From contig OZ038434.1 in assembly GCA_964036275.1 (NCBI GenBank), positions 20,201,879-20,265,878 on the forward strand: a stretch of 64,000 nt of DNA, written 5' to 3'. The position numbers and the translations under genes are program-made. This document shows, one piece after another, positions 38,331 through 50,864 of this stretch. The number at the start of each line of letters is the position of its first letter. Positions within the stretch are counted from its first letter, which is position 1. A model generated the notes under the pieces. It did no database searches. It was not told the origin of the DNA and saw only the letters and a list, made by a program, of their open reading frames with translations. This stretch comes from Litoditis marina. Its lineage: Eukaryota > Nematoda > Chromadorea > Rhabditida > Rhabditidae.

Positions 38331-41300
38331 ACACCCCCAAGTCCAAGTTGACGTGAATGGAGTTGCGATTTTCGCCGTACGTGAGATTTAGTATTCAAAC
38401 TTGGTATTTTTGAACTCCTCTCATGTGTAGAAACTTAAAAATGTTCATCTTATTTGTATAAGTTGAAACAGTCCCGAAATAATTGAGTGGCCGTGCTAAC
38501 CAAAAACACCCCCAAGTTGACGTGAATGGAGTTGCGGTTTTCGCCCTACGTGGGATTTAGTGTTCAAACTTGGTGTTTTTGAACTCCTCTCATGTGTAGA
38601 AACTCAAAAATGTTCATCTTATTCGCATAAGTTGAAACAGTCCCGAAATAATTGAGTGGCCGTGCTAACCAAAAACACCCCCAAGTTGACGTGAATGGAG
38701 TTGCGATTTTCGCCCTACGTGAGATTTAGTATTCAAACTTGGTATTTTTGAACTCCTCTCATGTGTAGAAACTTAAAAATGTTCATCTTTTGTGTATAAG
38801 TTGAAACAGTCCCGAAATAATTGAGTGGCGGTGCTAACCAAAAACACCCCCAAATTGACGTGAATGGAGTTGCGATTTTCGCCCTACGTGAGATTTAGTA
38901 TTCAAACGTGGTATTTTTGAACTCCTCTCATGTGTAGAAACTTAAAAATGTTCATCTTATTTGTATAAGTTGAAACAGTCCCGAAATAATTGAGTGGCCG
39001 TGCTAACCAAAAACACCCCAAGTTGACGTGAATGGAGTTGCGATTTTCGCCGTACGTGAGATTTAGTATTCAAACTTGGTATTTTTGAACTCCTCTCATG
39101 TGTAGAAACTTAAAAAATGTTCATCTTATTTGTATAAGTTGAAACAGTCCCGAAATATTTGAGTGGCCGTGCTAACCAAAAACACCCCCAAGTTGACGTG
39201 AATGGGAGTTGCGATTTTCGCCCTACGTGGGATTTAGTGTTCAAACTTGGTGTTTTTGAACTCCTCTCATGTGTAGAAACTCAAAAATGTTCATCTTATT
39301 CGCATAAGTTGAAACAGTCCCGAAATAATTGAGTGGCCGTGCTAACCAAAACACCCCCAAGTGACGTGAATGGAGTTGCGATTTTCGCCCTACGTGAGAT
39401 TTAGTATTCAAACTTGGTATTTTTGAACTCCTCTCATGTGTAGAAACTTAAAATGTTCATCTTTTTTGTATAAGTTGAAACAGTCCCGAAATAATTGAGT
39501 GGCGGGTGCTAACCAAAAACACCCCCAAATTGACGTGAATGGAGTTGCGATTTTCGCCCTACGTGAGATTTAGTATTCAACGTGGTATTTTTCGAACTCC
39601 TCTCATGTGTAGAAACTTAAAAATGTTCATCTTATTTGTATAAGTTGAAACAGTCCCGAAATAATTGAGTGGCCGTGCTAACCAAAAACACCCCCAAGTT
39701 GACGTGAATGGAGTTGCGATTTTCGCCCTACGTGGGATTTAGTGTTCAAACTTGGTGTTTTTGAACTCCTCTCATGTGTAGGAACTCAAAAATGTTCATC
39801 TTATTTGCATAAGTTGAAACAGTCCCGAAATAATTGAGTGGCCGTGCTAACCAAAAACACCCCCAAGTTGACGTGAATGGAGTTGCGATTTTCGCCCTAC
39901 GTGAGATTTAGTATTCAAACTTGGTATTTTTTGAACTCCTCTCATGTGTAGAAACTTAAAAATGTTCATCTTATTTGTATAAGTTGAAACAGTCCCGAAA
40001 TAATTGAGTGGCGGTGCTAACCAAAAACACCCCCAAATTGACGTGAATGGAGTTGCGATTTTCGCCCTACGTGAGATTTAGTATTCAAACTTGGTATTTT
40101 TGAACTCCTCTCATGTGTAGAAACTTAAAAATGTTCATCTTATTTGCATAAGTTGAAACAGTCCCGAAATAATTGAGTGGCCGTGCTAACCAAAAACACC
40201 CCCAAGTTGACGTGAATGGAGTTGCGATTTTCGCCCTACGTGAGATTTAGTATTCAAACTTGGTATTTTTGAACTCCTCTCATGTGTAGAAACTCAAAAA
40301 TGTTCATCTTATCTGTATAAGTTGAAACAGTCCCGAAATAATTGAGTGGCGGTGCTAACCAAAAAACACCCCAAGTTGACGTGAATGGAGTTGCGATTTT
40401 CGCCCTACGTGAGATTTAGTATTCAAACTTGGTATTTTTGAACTCCTCTCATGTGTAGAAACTTAAAAATGTTCATCTTATTTGCAGAAGTTGAAACAGT
40501 CCCGAAATAATTGAGTGGCGGTGCTAACCAAAAACACCCCCAAGTTGACGTGAATGGAGTTGCGATTTTCGCCGTACGTGAGATTTAGTATTCAAACTTG
40601 GTATTTTTGAACTCCTCTCATGTGTAGAAACTTAAAAATGTTCATCTTATTTGTATAAGTTGAAACAGTCCCGAAATAATTGACGTGGCCGTGCTAACCA
40701 AAAACACCCCAAGTTGACGTGAATGGAGTTGCGATTTTCGCCCTACGTGAGATTTAGTATTCAAACTTGGGTATTTTTGAACTCCTCTCATGTGTAGAAA
40801 CTTAAAATGTTCATCTTATTTGTATAAGTTGAAACAGTCCCGAAATAATAGAGTGGCGGTGCTAACCAAAAACACCCCCAAATTGACGTGAATGGAGTTG
40901 CGATTTTCGCCCTACGTGAGATTTAGTATTCAAACGTGGTATTTTTGAACTACTCTCATGTGTAGAAACTTAAAAATGTTCATCTTATTTGTATAAGTTT
41001 AAACAGTCCCGAAATAATTGAGTGGCCGTGCTAACCAAAAACACCCCCAAGTTGACGTGAATGGAGTTGCGATTTTCGCCCTACGTGGGATTTAGTGTTC
41101 AAACTTGGTGTTTTTGAACTCCTCTCATGTGTAGAAACTCAAAAATGTTCATCTTATTTGCATAAGTTGAAACAGTCCCGAAATAATTGAGTGGCCGTGC
41201 TAACCAAAAACACCCCAAGTTGACGTGAATGGAGTTGCGATTTTCGCCCTACGTGAGATTTAGTATTCAAACTTGGTATTTTTGAACTCCTCTCATGTGT

Positions 41301-43018
41301 AGAAACTTAAAAATGTTCATCTTATTTGTATAAGTTGAAACAGTCCCGAAATAATTGAGTGGCGGTGCTAACCAAAAACACCCCCAAATTGACGTGAATG
41401 GAGTTGCGATTTTTGCCCTACGTGAGATTTAGTATTCAAACTTGGTATTTTTTGAACTCCTCTCATGTGTAGAAACTTAAAAATGTTCATCTTATTTGCA
41501 TAAGTTGAAACAGTCCCGAAAAATATTGAGTGGCGGTGCTAACCAAAAACACCCCCAAGTTGACGTGAATGGAGTTGCGATTTTCGCCCTACGTGAGATT
41601 TAGTGTTCAAACTTGGTATTTTTGAACTCCCCTCATGTGTAGATAACTCAAAAATGTTCGTCTTATTAGCATAAGTTGAAACAGTCCCCGAAATAATTGA
41701 GTGGCGGTGCTAACAAAAACACCCCCAAGTTGACGTGAATGGAGTTGCGATTTTCGCCCTACGTGGATTTAGTATTCAAACTTGGTATTTTTGAACTCCT
41801 CTCATGTGTAGAACTTAAAATGTTCATCTTATTTGTATAAGTTGAAACAGTCCCGAAATAATTGAGTGGCGGTGCTAACCAAAAACACCCCCAAATTGAC
41901 GTGAATGGAGTTGCGATTTTCGCCCTACGTGAGATTTAGTATTCAAACGTGGTATTTTTGAACTCCTCTCATGTGTAGAAACTTAAAAATGTTCATCTTA
42001 TTGTATAAGTTTAAACAGTCCCGAAAATAATTGAGTTGCCGTGCTAACCAAAAACACCCCAAGTTGACGTGAATGGAGTTGCGATTTTCGCCCTACGTGG
42101 GATTTAGTGTTCAAACTTGGTGTTTTTGAACTCCTCTCATGTGTAGAAACTCAAAAATGTTCATCTTATTTGCATAAGTTGAAACAGTCCCGAAATAATT
42201 GAGTGGCCGTGCTAACCAAAAACACCCCCAAGTTGACGTGAATGGAGTTGCGATTTCGCCCTACGTGAGATTTAGTATTCAAACTTGGTATTTTTGAACT
42301 CCTCTCATGTGTAGAAACTTAAAAATGTTCATCTTATTTGTATAAGTTTGAAACAGTCCCGAAATAATTGAGTGGCGGTGCTAACCAAAAACACCCCAAA
42401 TTGACGTGAATGGAGTTGCGATTTTTGCCCTACGTGAGATTTAGTATTCAAACTTGCTATTTTTGAACTCCTCTCATGTGTAGAAACTTAAAAATGTTCA
42501 TCTTATTTGCATAAGTTGAAACAGTCCCGAAATAATTGAGTGGCGGTGCTAACCAAAAACACCCCCAAGTTGACGTGAATGGAGTTGCGATTTTCGCCCT
42601 ACGTGAGATTTAGTGTTCAAACTTGGTATTTTTGAACTCCCCTCATGTGTAGAAACTCAAAAATGTTCGTCTTATTAGCATAAGTTGAAACAGTCCCGAA
42701 ATAATTGAGTGGCGGTGCTAACCAAAAACACCCCCAAGTTGACGTGAATGGAGTTGCGATTTTCGCCCTACGTGGGATTTAGTATTCAAACTTGGTATTT
42801 TTGAACTCCTCTCATGTGTAGAAACTTAAAAATGTTCATCTTATTTGCATAAGTTGAAACAGTCCCGAAATAATTGAGTGGCCGTGCCGTGCTAACCAAA
42901 AACACCCCCAAGTTGACGTGAATGGAGTTGCGATTTTCGCACTACGTGGGATTTAGTGTTCAAACTTGGTATTTTTGAACTTCTCTCATGTGTAGAAACT
43001 CAAAAATGTTCATCTTAT
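35565..43018. repeat. Satellite A, block 3
   Basis: About 44 monomers in the same orientation. The block opens with TTTGCATAAGTTGAA, completing the monomer that the preceding array interrupts. The first 2.8 kb is almost identical to the start of the next satellite A block, about 8,979 bp away. From about 37,080 onward, one-base gains and losses in short base runs become frequent. It ends with the doubled-GCCGT monomer (near 42883) and CATCTTAT. Confidence 0.95.
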
Positions 43019-43056
43019 CTCCATAAAAAGGTTAATCGAACAAAAACAAAAATGAT

Positions 43057-43129
43057 GTCCGTGAAGGATTCGAACCCTAGGTCTACTGGACTGTAGAGCG
43101 CTGCTCTGCCGGCTGAGCCAAATGGTCAC
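43057..43129 (-). pseudogene. tRNA-like element with intact A and B boxes (first copy, array 2)
   Basis: A box TGGCTCAGCCGG and B box GGTTCGAATCC are intact on the minus strand. One base is missing after the B box relative to the first copies of the other two arrays. Acceptor pairing is poor, so it is not a working tRNA. Confidence 0.7.
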
Positions 43130-43849
43130 GAAGAAAGAAAGAAATGGACGGCGGCACACGTGCACTGCCCGAAATCGAGGATTGATGACGGCTTCTGAGA
43201 GAATGCTTACTAACCAAACTTGTAACGCAGTTTTTGTATTTCAAACATCAACTTAGTGTGAATATATTAAAATATTTCGAAAAGCAATTGTGTTAATGTG
43301 TAGAGATCCTACCTCCATAAAAGGTTGATCCAACAAACACAAAAATGATGTTCGTGAAGGGATTAGAACCCTCTGCCTACTGGACTGTAGGGTGCTGCTC
43401 TGCCGACTGAGCCAAATGGTCACGAAAAAGAAAGAAATGGACGGCGACACACGTGCGCTGCCGAAATCAAGGATTGATCACGGTCTCTGAGAGAATGCTT
43501 ACTAACCAAACTTGTAACGCAGTTTTTGTATTTCAAACATCAACTTAGTGTGAATATATTAAAATATTTCGAAAAAGCAATTGTTGTTAATGTGTAGAGA
43601 TCCTACCTCCATAAAAGGTTGATCCAACAAACACAAAAATGATGTTCGTGAAGGATTAGAACCCTCTGCCTACTGGACTGTAGGGTGCTGCTCTGCCGAC
43701 TGAGCCAAATGGTCACGAAAAAGAAAGAAATGGACGGCGACACACGTGCGCTGCCCGAAATCAAGGATTGATCACGGTCTCTGAGAGAATGCTTACTAAC
43801 CAAACTTGTAACGCAGTTTTTGTATTTCAAACATCAACTTAGTGTGAAC

Positions 43850-46800
43850 ATATTAAAATATTTCGAAAAGCAATTGTGTTAATGTGTAGAGATCCTGACT
43901 CCATAAAAGGTTAATCCAACACACAAAAATGATGTTCGTGAAGGGATTAGAACCCTCGGCCTACTGGACTGTGGGGCGCTGCTCTGCCGACTGAGCCAAA
44001 TGGTCACGAAGAAAGAAAGAAATAGACGGCGGCACACGTGCGCTGCCCGAAATCAAGGATTGATCACGGTTTCTGAGAGAATGCTTACTAACCAAACTTG
44101 TAACGCAGTTTTTGTATTTCAAACATCAACTTAGTGTGAATATATTAAAATATTTCGAAAAAACAATTGTGTTAATGTGTAGAGATCCTGACTCCATGAA
44201 AGGTTAATCCAACCAACACAAAAATGATGTTCGTGAAGGGATTCGAACCCTAGGCCTACTGGACTGTAGAGCGCTGCTCTGCCGACTGATCCAAATGGTC
44301 ACGAAGAAAGAAAGAAATGGACGGCGCCACACGTGCGCTGCCCGAAATCAAGGACTGATCACGGTTTCTGATAGAATGCTTAGTAACCAAACTTGTAACG
44401 CAGTTTTTGAATTTCAAACACCAACTTAGTGTGAATATATTAATATATTTAGAAAAAGCAATTGTGTTAATGTGTAGAGATCCTGACTCCATAAAAAGGT
44501 TAATCCAACCAACACAAAAATGATGTCCGTGAAGATGTCCGTGTTTGCATAAGTTGAAACAGTCCCGAAATAATTGAGTGGCAGTGCTAACAAAAACACC
44601 CCCAAGTTGACGTGAATGGAGTTGCGATTTTCGCCCTACGTGAGATTTAGTATTCAAACTTTGTATTTTTGAACTCCCTCTTGTGTAGAAACTCAAAAAT
44701 GTTCATCTTATTAGCATAAGTTGAAACAGTCCCGAAATAATTGAGTGGCGGTGCTAACCAAAAACACCCGCAAATTGACGTGAATGGAGTTGCGATTTTT
44801 GCCCTACGTGAGAATTAGTGTTCAAACTTGGTATTTTTGAACTCCTCTCATGTGTAGAAACTTAAAAATGTTCATCTTATTAGCATAAGTTGAAACAGTC
44901 CTGAAATAATTGAGTGGCGGTGCTTACCAAAAACACCCCCAAGTTGACGTGAATGGAGTTGCGATTTTCGCCCTACGTGAGATTTAGTATTCAAACTTGG
45001 TATTTTTGAACTCCTCTCATGTGTAGAAACTTTAAAATGTTCATCTTATTTGTATAAGTTGAAACAGTCCCGAAATAATTGAGTGGCGGTGCTAACCAAA
45101 AACACCCCCAAGTTGACGTGAATGGAGCTGCGATTTTCGCCCTACGTGAGATTTAGTATTCAAACTTGGTATTTTTGAACTCCTCTCATGTGTAGAAACT
45201 TAAAAATGTTCATCTTATTTGCATAAGTTGAAACAGTCCCGAAATAATTGAGTGGCGGTGCTAACCAAAAACACCCCCAAGTCCAAGTTGACGTGAATGG
45301 AGTTGCGATTTTCGCCGTACGTGAGATTTAGTATTCAAACTTGGTATTTTTGAACTCCTCTCATGTGTAGAAACTTAAAAATGTTCATCTTATTTGTATA
45401 AGTTGAAACAGTCCCGAAATAATTGAGTGGCCGTGCTAACCAAAAACACCCCCAAATTGACGTGAATGGAGTTGCGATTTTTGCCCTACGTGAGATTTAG
45501 TGTTCAAACTTGGTATTTTTGAACTCCTCTCATGTGTAGAAACTCAAAAATGTTCATCTTATTAGCATAAGTTGAAACAGTATTGAAATAATTGAGTGGC
45601 GGTGCTAACCAAAAACACCCCCAAATTGACGTGAGTGGAGTTGCGATTTTCGCCCTACGTGAGATTTAGTATTCAAACTTGGTATTTTTGAACTCCTCTC
45701 ATGTGTAGAAACTTAAAAATGTTCATCTTATTTGTATAAGTTGAAACAGTCCCGAAATAATTGAGTGGCGGTGCTAACCAAAAACACCCCCAAGTTGACG
45801 TGAATGGAGTTGCGATTTTCGCCCTACGTGAGATTTAGTATTCAAACTTGGTATTTTTGAACTCCTCTCATGTGTAGAAACTTAAAAATGTTCATCTTAT
45901 TTGCATAAGTTGAAACAGTCCCGAAATAATTGAGTGGCGGTGCTAACCAAAAACACCCCCAAGTCCAAGTTGACGTGAATGGAGTTGCGATTTTCGCCGT
46001 ACGTGAGATTTAGTATTCAAACTTGGTATTTTTGAACTCCTCTCATGTGTAGAAACTTAAAAATGTTCATCTTATTTGTATAAGTTGAAACAGTCCCGAA
46101 ATAATTGAGTGGCCGTGCTAACCAAAAACACCCCCAAATTGACGTGAATGGAGTTGCGATTTTTGCCCTACGTGAGATTTAGTGTTCAAACTTGGTATTT
46201 TTGAACTCCTCTCATGTGTAGAAACTCAAAAATGTTCATCTTATTAGCATAAGTTGAAACAGTATTGAAATAATTGAGTGGCGGTGCTAACCAAAAACAC
46301 CCCCAAATTGACGTGAGTGGAGTTGCGATTTTCGCCCTACGTGAGATTTAGTATTCAAACTTGGTATTTTTGAACTCCTCTCATGTGTAGAAACTTAAAA
46401 ATGTTCATCTTATTTGCATAAGTTGAAACAGTCCCGAAATAATTGAGTGGCCGTGCTAACCAAAAACACCCCCAAGTTGACGTGAATGGAGTTGCGATTT
46501 TCGCCCTACGTGAGATTTAGTATTCAAACTTGGTATTTTTGAACTCCTCTCATGTGTAGAAACTTAAAAATGTTCATCTTATTTGCATAAGTTGAAACAG
46601 TCCCGAAATAATTGAGTGGCGGTGCTAACCAAAAACACCCCCAAGTTGACGTGAATGGAGTTGCGATTTTCGCCCTACGTGAGATTTAGTATTCAAACTT
46701 TGTATTTTTGAACTCCCCTCATGTGTAGAAACTCAAAAATGTTCATCTTATTAGCATAAGTTGAAACAGTCCCGAAATAATTGAGTGGCGGTGCTAACCA

Positions 46801-47310
46801 AAAACACCCCCAAATTGACGTGAATGGAGTTGCGATTTTTGCCCTACGTGAGAATTAGTGTTCAAACTTGGTATTTTTGAACTCCTCTCAAGTGTAGAAA
46901 CTCAAAAATGTTCATCTTATTAGCATAAGTTGAAACAGTCCTGAAATAATTGAGTGGCGGTGCTTACCAAAAACACCCCCAAGTTGACGTGAATGCAGTT
47001 GCGATTTTCGCCCTACGTGAGATTTAGTATTCAAACTTGGTATTTTTGCACTCCTCTCATGTGTAGAAACTTAAAAATGTTCATCTTATTTGTATAAGTT
47101 GAAACAGTCTCGAAATAATTGAGTGGCGGTGCTAACCAAAAACACCCCCAAGTTGACGTGAATGGAGTTGCGATTTTCGCCCTACGTGAGATTTAGTATT
47201 CAAACTTGGTATTTTTGAACTCCTCTCATGTGTAGAAACTTAAAAATGTTCATCTTATTTGCATAAGTTGAAACAGTCCCGAAATAATTGAGTGGCGGTG
47301 CTAACCAAAA
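43850..47310. repeat. Displaced duplication, copy 2
   Basis: Partner of the block at about 34,870-38,330, covering the end of array 2 and most of the following satellite A block. The match breaks near 47,310, where this copy lacks the doubled AAGTCC found near 38,341 in the partner. Confidence 0.8.
44229..44302 (-). pseudogene. tRNA-like element, last copy of array 2
   Basis: Intact B box GGTTCGAATCC with the altered A box TGGATCAGTCGG, as at the end of array 1. The terminal monomer again has GGCGCC and the other divergent end markers. Confidence 0.6.
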
Positions 47311-48445
47311 ACACCCCCAAATTGACGTGAATGGAGTTGCGATTTTCGCCCTACGTGAGATTTAGTATTCAAACGTGGTATTTTTGAACTCCTCTCATGT
47401 GTAGAAACTTAAAAATGTTCATCTTATTTGTATAAGTTTAAACAGTCCCGAAATAATTGAGTTGCCGTGCTAACCAAAAACACCCCCAAGTTGACGTGAA
47501 TGGAGTTGCGATTTTCGCCCTACGTGGGATTTAGTGTTCAAACTTGGTGTTTTTGAACTCCTCTCATGTGTAGAAACTCAAAAATGTTCATCTTATTTGC
47601 ATAAGTGAAACAGTCCCGAAATAATTGAGTGGCCGTGCTAACCAAAACACCCCCAAGTTGACGTGAATGGAGTTGCGATTTTCGCCCCTACGTGAGATTT
47701 AGTATTCAAACTTGGTATTTTTGAACTCCTCTCATGTGTAGAAACTTAAAAATGTTCATCTTATTTGTATAAGTTGAAACAGTCCCGAAATAATTGAGTG
47801 GCGGTGCTAACCAAAAACACCCCCAAATTGACGTGAATGGAGTTGCGATTTTTGCCCTACGTGAGATTTAGTATTCAAACTTGCTATTTTTGAACTCCTC
47901 TCATGTGTAGAAACTTAAAAATGTTCATCTTATTTGCATAAGTTGAAACAGTCCCGAAATAATTGAGTGGCGGTGCTAACCAAAAACACCCCCAAGTTGA
48001 CGTGAATGGAGTTGCGATTTTCGCCCTACGTGAGATTTAGTGTTCAAACTTGGTATTTTTGAACTCCCCTCATGTGTAGAAACTCAAAAATGTTCGTCTT
48101 ATTAGCATAAGTTGAAACAGTCCCGAAATAATTGAGTGGCGGTGCTAACCAAAAACACCCCCAAGTTGACGTGAATGGAGTTGCGATTTTCGCCCTACGT
48201 GGGATTTAGTGTTCAAACTTGGTGTTTTTGAACTCCTCTCATGTGTAGAAACTCAAAAATGTTCATCTTATTCGCATAAGTTGAAACAGTCCCGAAATAA
48301 TTGAGTGGCCGTGCCGTGCTAACCAAAAACACCCCCAAGTTGACGTGAATGGAGTTGCGATTTTCGCACTACGTGGGATTTAGTGTTCAAACTTGGTATT
48401 TTTGAACTTCTCTCATGTGTAGAAACTCAAAAATGTTCATCTTAT
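44544..48445. repeat. Satellite A, block 4
   Basis: About 23 monomers. From 44544 to about 47,310 the order of private variants matches 35565 to about 38,330: CACCCGCAAATTG, GAGCTGCGATTTTCG, CTCTCAAGTGTAG near 37907 and 46887, and AATGCAGTTGCG near 38011 and 46991. From about 47,310 to the end it instead resembles the end of block 3, sharing GTTTAAACAG followed by GAGTTGCCGTG. It ends with the doubled-GCCGT monomer near 48308. Confidence 0.95.
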
Positions 48446-48483
48446 CTCCATAAAAAGGTTAATCGAACAAAAACAAAAATGAT

Positions 48484-48557
48484 GTCCGTGAAAGGATTCG
48501 AACCCTAGGTCTACTGGACTGTAGAGCGCTGCTCTGCCGGCTGAGCCAAATGGTCAC
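48484..48557 (-). pseudogene. tRNA-like element with intact A and B boxes (first copy, array 3)
   Basis: A box TGGCTCAGCCGG, B box GGTTCGAATCC and a T5 run just beyond the 3' end. The region of the anticodon arm forms instead a five-pair stem TCTAC / GTAGA with a six-base loop, which is not the standard seven-base anticodon loop. This is the best-preserved copy, without the base loss seen in array 2. Confidence 0.75.
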
Positions 48558-50244
48558 GAAGAAAGAAAGAAATGGACGGCGGCACACGTGCACTGCCCGA
48601 AATCGAGGATTGATGACGGCTTCTGAGAGAATGCTTACTAACCAAACTTGTAACGCAGTTTTTGTATTTCAAACATCAACTTAGTGTGAATATATTAAAA
48701 TATTTCGAAAAAGCAATTGTGTTAATGTGTAGAGATCCTACCTCCATAAAAGGTTGATCCAACAAACACAAAAATGATGTTCGTGAAGGGATTAGAACCC
48801 TCTGCCTACTGGACTGTAGGGTGCTGCTCTGCCGACTGAGCCAAATGGTCACGAAAAAGAAAGAAATGGACGGCGACACACGTGCGCTGCCCGAAATCAA
48901 GGATTGATCACGGTCTCTGAGAGAATGCTTACTAACCAAACTTGTAACGCAGTTTTTGTATTTCAAACATCAACTTAGTGTGAATATATTAAAATATTTC
49001 GAAAAAGCAATTGTGTTAATGTGTAGAGATCCTACCTCCATAAAAGGTTGATCCAACAAACACAAAAATGATGTTCGTGAAGGGATTAGAACCCTCTGCC
49101 TACTGGACTGTAGGGTGCTGCTCTGCCGACTGAGCCAAATGGTCACGAAAAAGAAAGAAATGGACGGCGACACACGTGCGCTGCCCGAAATCAAGGATTG
49201 ATCACGGTCTCTGAGAGAATGCTTACTAACCAAACTTGTAACGCAGTTTTTGTATTTCAAACATCAACTTAGTGTGAACATATTAAAATATTTCGAAAAG
49301 CAATTGTGTTAATGTGTAGAGATCCTGACTCCATAAAAGGTTAATCCAACACACACAAATGATGTTCGTGAAGGGATTAGAACCCTCAGCCTACTGGACT
49401 GTGGGGTGCTGCTCTGCCGACTGAGCCAAATGGTCACGAAGAAAGAAAGAAATAGACGGCGGCACACGTGCGCTGCCCGAAATCAAGGATTGATCACGGT
49501 TTCTGAGAGAATGCTTACTAACAAAACTTGTAACGCAGTTTTTGTATTTCAAACATCAACTTAGTGTGAATATATTAAAATATTTCGAAAAAGCAATTGT
49601 GTTAATGTGTAGAGATCCTGACTCCATAAAAGGTTAACCCAACACACAAAAATGATGTTCGTGAAGGGATTATAACCCTCGGCCTACTGGACTGTGGGGC
49701 GCTGCTCTGCCGACTGAGCCAAATGGTCACGAAGAAAGAAAGAAATAGACGGCGGCACACATGCGCTGCCCGAAATCAAGGATTGATCACGGTCTCTGAG
49801 AGAATGCTTACTAACCAAACTTGTAACGCAGTTTTTGTATTTCAAACATCAACTTAGTGTGAACATATTAAAATATTTCGAAAAAGCAATTGTGTTAATG
49901 TGTAGAGATCCTGACTCCATAAAAGGTTAATCCAACACACAAAAATGATGTTCGTGAAGGGATTAGAACCCTCGGCCTACTGGACTGTGGGGCGCTGCTC
50001 TGCCGACTGAGCCAAATGGTCACGAAGAAAGAAAGAAATAGACGGCGGCACACGTGCGCTGCCCGAAATCAAGGATTGATCACGGTTTCTGAGAGAATGC
50101 TTACTAACCAAACTTGTAACGCAGTTTTTGTATTTCAAACATCAACTTAGTGTGAATATATTAAAATATTTCGAAAAAACAATTGTGTTAATGTGTAGAG
50201 ATCCTGACTTCATGAAAGGTTAATCCAACCAACACAAAAATGAT

Positions 50245-50318
50245 GTTCGTGAAGGGATTCGAACCCTAGGCCTACTGGACTGTAGAGCGCTGCTCTGCCG
50301 ACTGATCCAAATGGTCAC
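50245..50318 (-). pseudogene. tRNA-like element, penultimate copy of array 3 (intact B box, altered A box)
   Basis: B box GGTTCGAATCC and A box TGGATCAGTCGG, the same combination as the last copies of arrays 1 and 2. The monomer after it was added in array 3 only. Confidence 0.6.
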
Positions 50319-50549
50319 GAAGAAAGAAAGAAATGGACGGCGCCACACGTGCGCTGCCCGAAATCAAGGACTGATCACGATTTCTGATAGAATGCTTGAT
50401 AACCAAACTTGTAACGCAGTTTTTGTGTTTCAAACACCAACTTAGTGTGAATATATTAATATATTTAGAAAAAGCAATTGTGTTAATCTGGTTAATCTGT
50501 AGAGATTCTGACTCCATAAAAATATTAATCGAACAAAAACAAAAATGAT

Positions 50550-50623
50550 GTTCGTGAAGGGATTAGAACCCTCGGCCTACTGAACTGTAGAGCGCTGCTC
50601 TGCCGACTGATCCAAATGGTCAC
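50550..50623 (-). pseudogene. tRNA-like element, last copy of array 3 (both boxes altered)
   Basis: It has the inner-type B box GGTTCTAATCC combined with the edge-type A box TGGATCAGTCGG. This hybrid state suggests recombination between an inner and an edge monomer. Confidence 0.6.
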
Positions 50624-50864
50624 GAAGAAAGAAAGAAATGGACGGCGCCACACGTGCGCTGCCCGAAATCAAGGACTGATCACGGTTTCTGATAGAATGC
50701 TTAGTAACCAAACTTGTAACGCAGTTTTTGAATTTCAAACACCAACTTAGTGTGAATATATTAATATATTAAGAAAAAGCAATTGTGTTAATGTGTAGAG
50801 ATCCTGACTCCATAAAAAGGTTAATCCAACCAACACAAAAATGATGTCCGTGAAGATGTCCGTA

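Larger units (their letters stand above)
43019..44543 (-). repeat. Satellite B array 2 (5 tRNA-like monomers)
   Basis: Same 293-bp monomer as array 1, with tRNA-like segments at 43057, 43350, 43644, 43934 and 44229. The left edge (CTCCATAAAAAGGTTAATCG) and right edge (GATGTCCGTGAAGATGTCCG) match array 1. Several one-base losses (near 43065, 43460 and 43652) and an insertion near 43585 distinguish it from the cleaner copies in array 3. Confidence 0.92.
48446..50864 (-). repeat. Satellite B array 3 (8 tRNA-like monomers)
   Basis: tRNA-like segments are at 48484, 48779, 49073, 49364, 49657, 49950, 50245 and 50550. Two adjacent monomers are identical enough to give the same 96-residue minus-strand frame (48676-48966 and 48970-49260). 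The right end has one more divergent terminal monomer than the other arrays, and the last junction base differs (GTCCGTA against GTCCGTG). Confidence 0.92.

Noticed and set aside
32615..50864. Functional tRNA gene cluster
   Set aside because: A and B boxes exist, but acceptor ends do not pair well, the anticodon arm is non-canonical, and most copies share a mutated B box.
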